This document shows positions 63,206-64,000 of a DNA stretch of 64,000 nucleotides, in pieces. A program made the translations under genes and the position numbers. This DNA comes from Methanosarcina vacuolata Z-761 (GTDB lineage: Archaea > Halobacteriota > Methanosarcinia > Methanosarcinales > Methanosarcinaceae). The stretch covers positions 1,426,001 through 1,490,000 of the forward strand of contig NZ_CP009520.1 of NCBI RefSeq assembly GCF_000969905.1. The letters are read 5' to 3'. The notes beneath the pieces are model-generated. The model was not told the origin of the DNA and did not search any database. It saw only the letters and a program-made list of their open reading frames with translations. Each line of letters opens with the position of its first letter. Within the stretch, counting starts at the first letter, position 1.

Positions 63206-63526
63206 ATGCCCTCTGTAAATAGTGATCTTTCAAAAAGAATTAATGAAAACGATTTTTTAGATTACAAATTACATGATGAATATGAAAAAAGAATATTCGA
63301 ATTTGAACTTTTAAACTACAAACTTGACTTATTTCTATATACATTTGTTGTTGCTCTATCCATTGTTTTTGTTTTTTTAAGTATTTTCTCATTTTTTTGG
63401 TTAAAAGAGAATTTAATTCCAATAATCGCGACAACCATTATTTTCGGATATATTGCTGTTTATACAACTTTACTAATAAGAAAGAAAAAAAGAAAGTTCA
63501 AATTTTTCTTGGTGAAAGAGCAGTAA
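63206..63526 (+). CDS. Small two-helix membrane protein, unknown
   Basis: A 106-residue protein. A charged N-terminal half (DFLDYKLHDEYEKRIFEFEL) precedes two membrane segments (FLYTFVVALSIVFVFLSIF and LIPIIATTIIFGYIAVYTTLLI) and a basic tail (RKKKRKFKF). The composition is poorer in GC than in neighbouring genes, as is common for orphan genes. I recognise no family. A TATA-like box 25 bp upstream and no ribosome-binding site suggest leaderless expression. Confidence 0.6.
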   Translation: MPSVNSDLSKRINENDFLDYKLHDEYEKRIFEFELLNYKLDLFLYTFVVALSIVFVFLSIFSFFWLKENLIPIIATTIIFGYIAVYTTLLIRKKKRKFKFFLVKEQ

Positions 63527-63674
63527 TGGGTATTGCAACAGTTAATTCTTTTTGGCAAATACATAGGTTTTAATGTAAAACCTGTGTATGCAGGAAATTG
63601 AATAATAGAGATTTTTAATCTAGATTCCTGCAAAAAAAGGAAAATTTTTAAGCACCAACTTGATTGCAAAAGGT

Positions 63675-63810
63675 GGCAGTGTCTCAAATTTGCTGTAAAT
63701 TTGAAGTCAAGTTTTTGCGTACTATGCCGATAATTGATCTGTCAACATAGAATTTTCTACTCAATAACTTCTTAAAATTCATGATTTTACCGAAAAATTG
63801 AAACACTGCC
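63675..63810. mobile_element. MITE-like element with 18-bp imperfect terminal inverted repeats
   Basis: GGCAGTGTCTCAAATTTG at 63675 is mirrored at 63793-63810 as GGCAGTGTTTCAATTTTT on the minus strand (15 of 18 identical). The 136-bp interior is AT-rich and non-coding. No target duplication is evident. It sits between convergent genes, so a bidirectional terminator is also possible. Confidence 0.45.
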
Positions 63811-63816
63811 TTTTAC

Positions 63817-64000
63817 TTAACGTCTTTTTAAGATAAATGCCACTAATAATGCAAGTACCAGGCTCGTCAGTCTAAATCCAGGTAGAGATTCTTCTTCTAT
63901 AGGAGACGATTTTTTTTCGACCTTTATAGGTAGATTAAGCGTATAATCTTCGGCGTTTTCAGTATCTTCCCCGAAATAATAAACAACCCTTCCCTCAACA
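63817..64000 (-). CDS. C-terminal part of a PGF-anchored surface protein (5' end outside window)
   Basis: The last 61 codons of a minus-strand gene that continues beyond the window. The visible part ends in an acidic stretch (KKSSPIEEESLPGF) and a single hydrophobic segment with a basic tail (RLTSLVLALLVAFILKRR). The LPGF motif, hydrophobic helix and terminal Arg/Lys form a PGF-CTERM-type sorting signal like those of the other two surface proteins here. The preceding YTLNLPIKVEKK could be the last strand of an extracellular domain. Confidence 0.7.
   Translation of the reverse strand, partial: VEGRVVYYFGEDTENAEDYTLNLPIKVEKKSSPIEEESLPGFRLTSLVLALLVAFILKRR

Overview
The window reads as chromosomal DNA of a methanogenic archaeon of the Methanosarcina group. 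The evidence is an archaeal exosome/proteasome/RNase P superoperon, an archaellum operon in the order B-CE-G-F-H-I-J, class I HMG-CoA reductase, an archaeal-type asparagine synthetase, a CooC-like nickel-insertion ATPase, a LeuC/HacA-type dehydratase, PKD-domain surface proteins with PGF-type C-terminal anchors, and long AT-rich intergenic gaps. No rRNA, tRNA, CRISPR array or intact transposase was recognised.

Layout. 1-2.8 kb: C-terminal part of a large PfkB-like/AAA ATPase/RyR protein, then a GNAT acetyltransferase. 4.3-12.7 kb (minus strand): a conserved information-processing block transcribed L15e, COG1325, rnp3, rnp2, (0.9 kb gap), psmA, SBDS, rrp4, rrp41, rrp42, L37Ae, rpoP. It links ribosome assembly, RNA decay, tRNA 5' processing and proteolysis. 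13.5-17.7 kb: a four-PAS soluble histidine kinase, a homoaconitase/isopropylmalate dehydratase large subunit, and a 71-codon gene that seems to start at ATT. 18-26.3 kb (minus): archaellum operon ending in an unknown coiled-coil protein. 26.9-33 kb: hmgA, a DsrE-like protein and valS, separated by long gaps. 33.4-40.9 kb: a five-gene family-5 (peptide/nickel type) ABC importer, divergent from two overlapping paralogous methyltransferases. 41-42.8 kb: a HAD phosphatase next to an APH-like kinase. 43.9-47.9 kb: a beta-helix/PKD surface protein, a methyltransferase, a TPR protein and a CooC-like ATPase. 48.3-56.3 kb: asnB, a nitrilase-family amidase, MarR with a TrmB remnant, an NlpC/P60-PKD surface protein and YjbQ. 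56.5-64 kb: pyrophosphatase, a membrane protein, Kup K+ transporter with a decayed second kup 3' end, a MATE exporter, a small membrane protein and the 3' end of another PGF-anchored surface protein.

Recurring themes. (1) At least four genes have a Shine-Dalgarno-like tract exactly 7 nt before an in-frame ATA or ATT. For the CooC-like gene, every canonical start lies downstream of the essential P-loop. (2) Most intergenic gaps carry an unrelated short tandem repeat (12-87 bp units). (3) Two families of short dispersed repeats occur three times each; one ends in a hairpin with a 12-nt loop. No single described defence or biosynthetic island dominates. The best candidates for undescribed biology are the PfkB-AAA-RyR protein, the ABC importer/methyltransferase pair, the non-AUG starts and the dispersed structured repeat.
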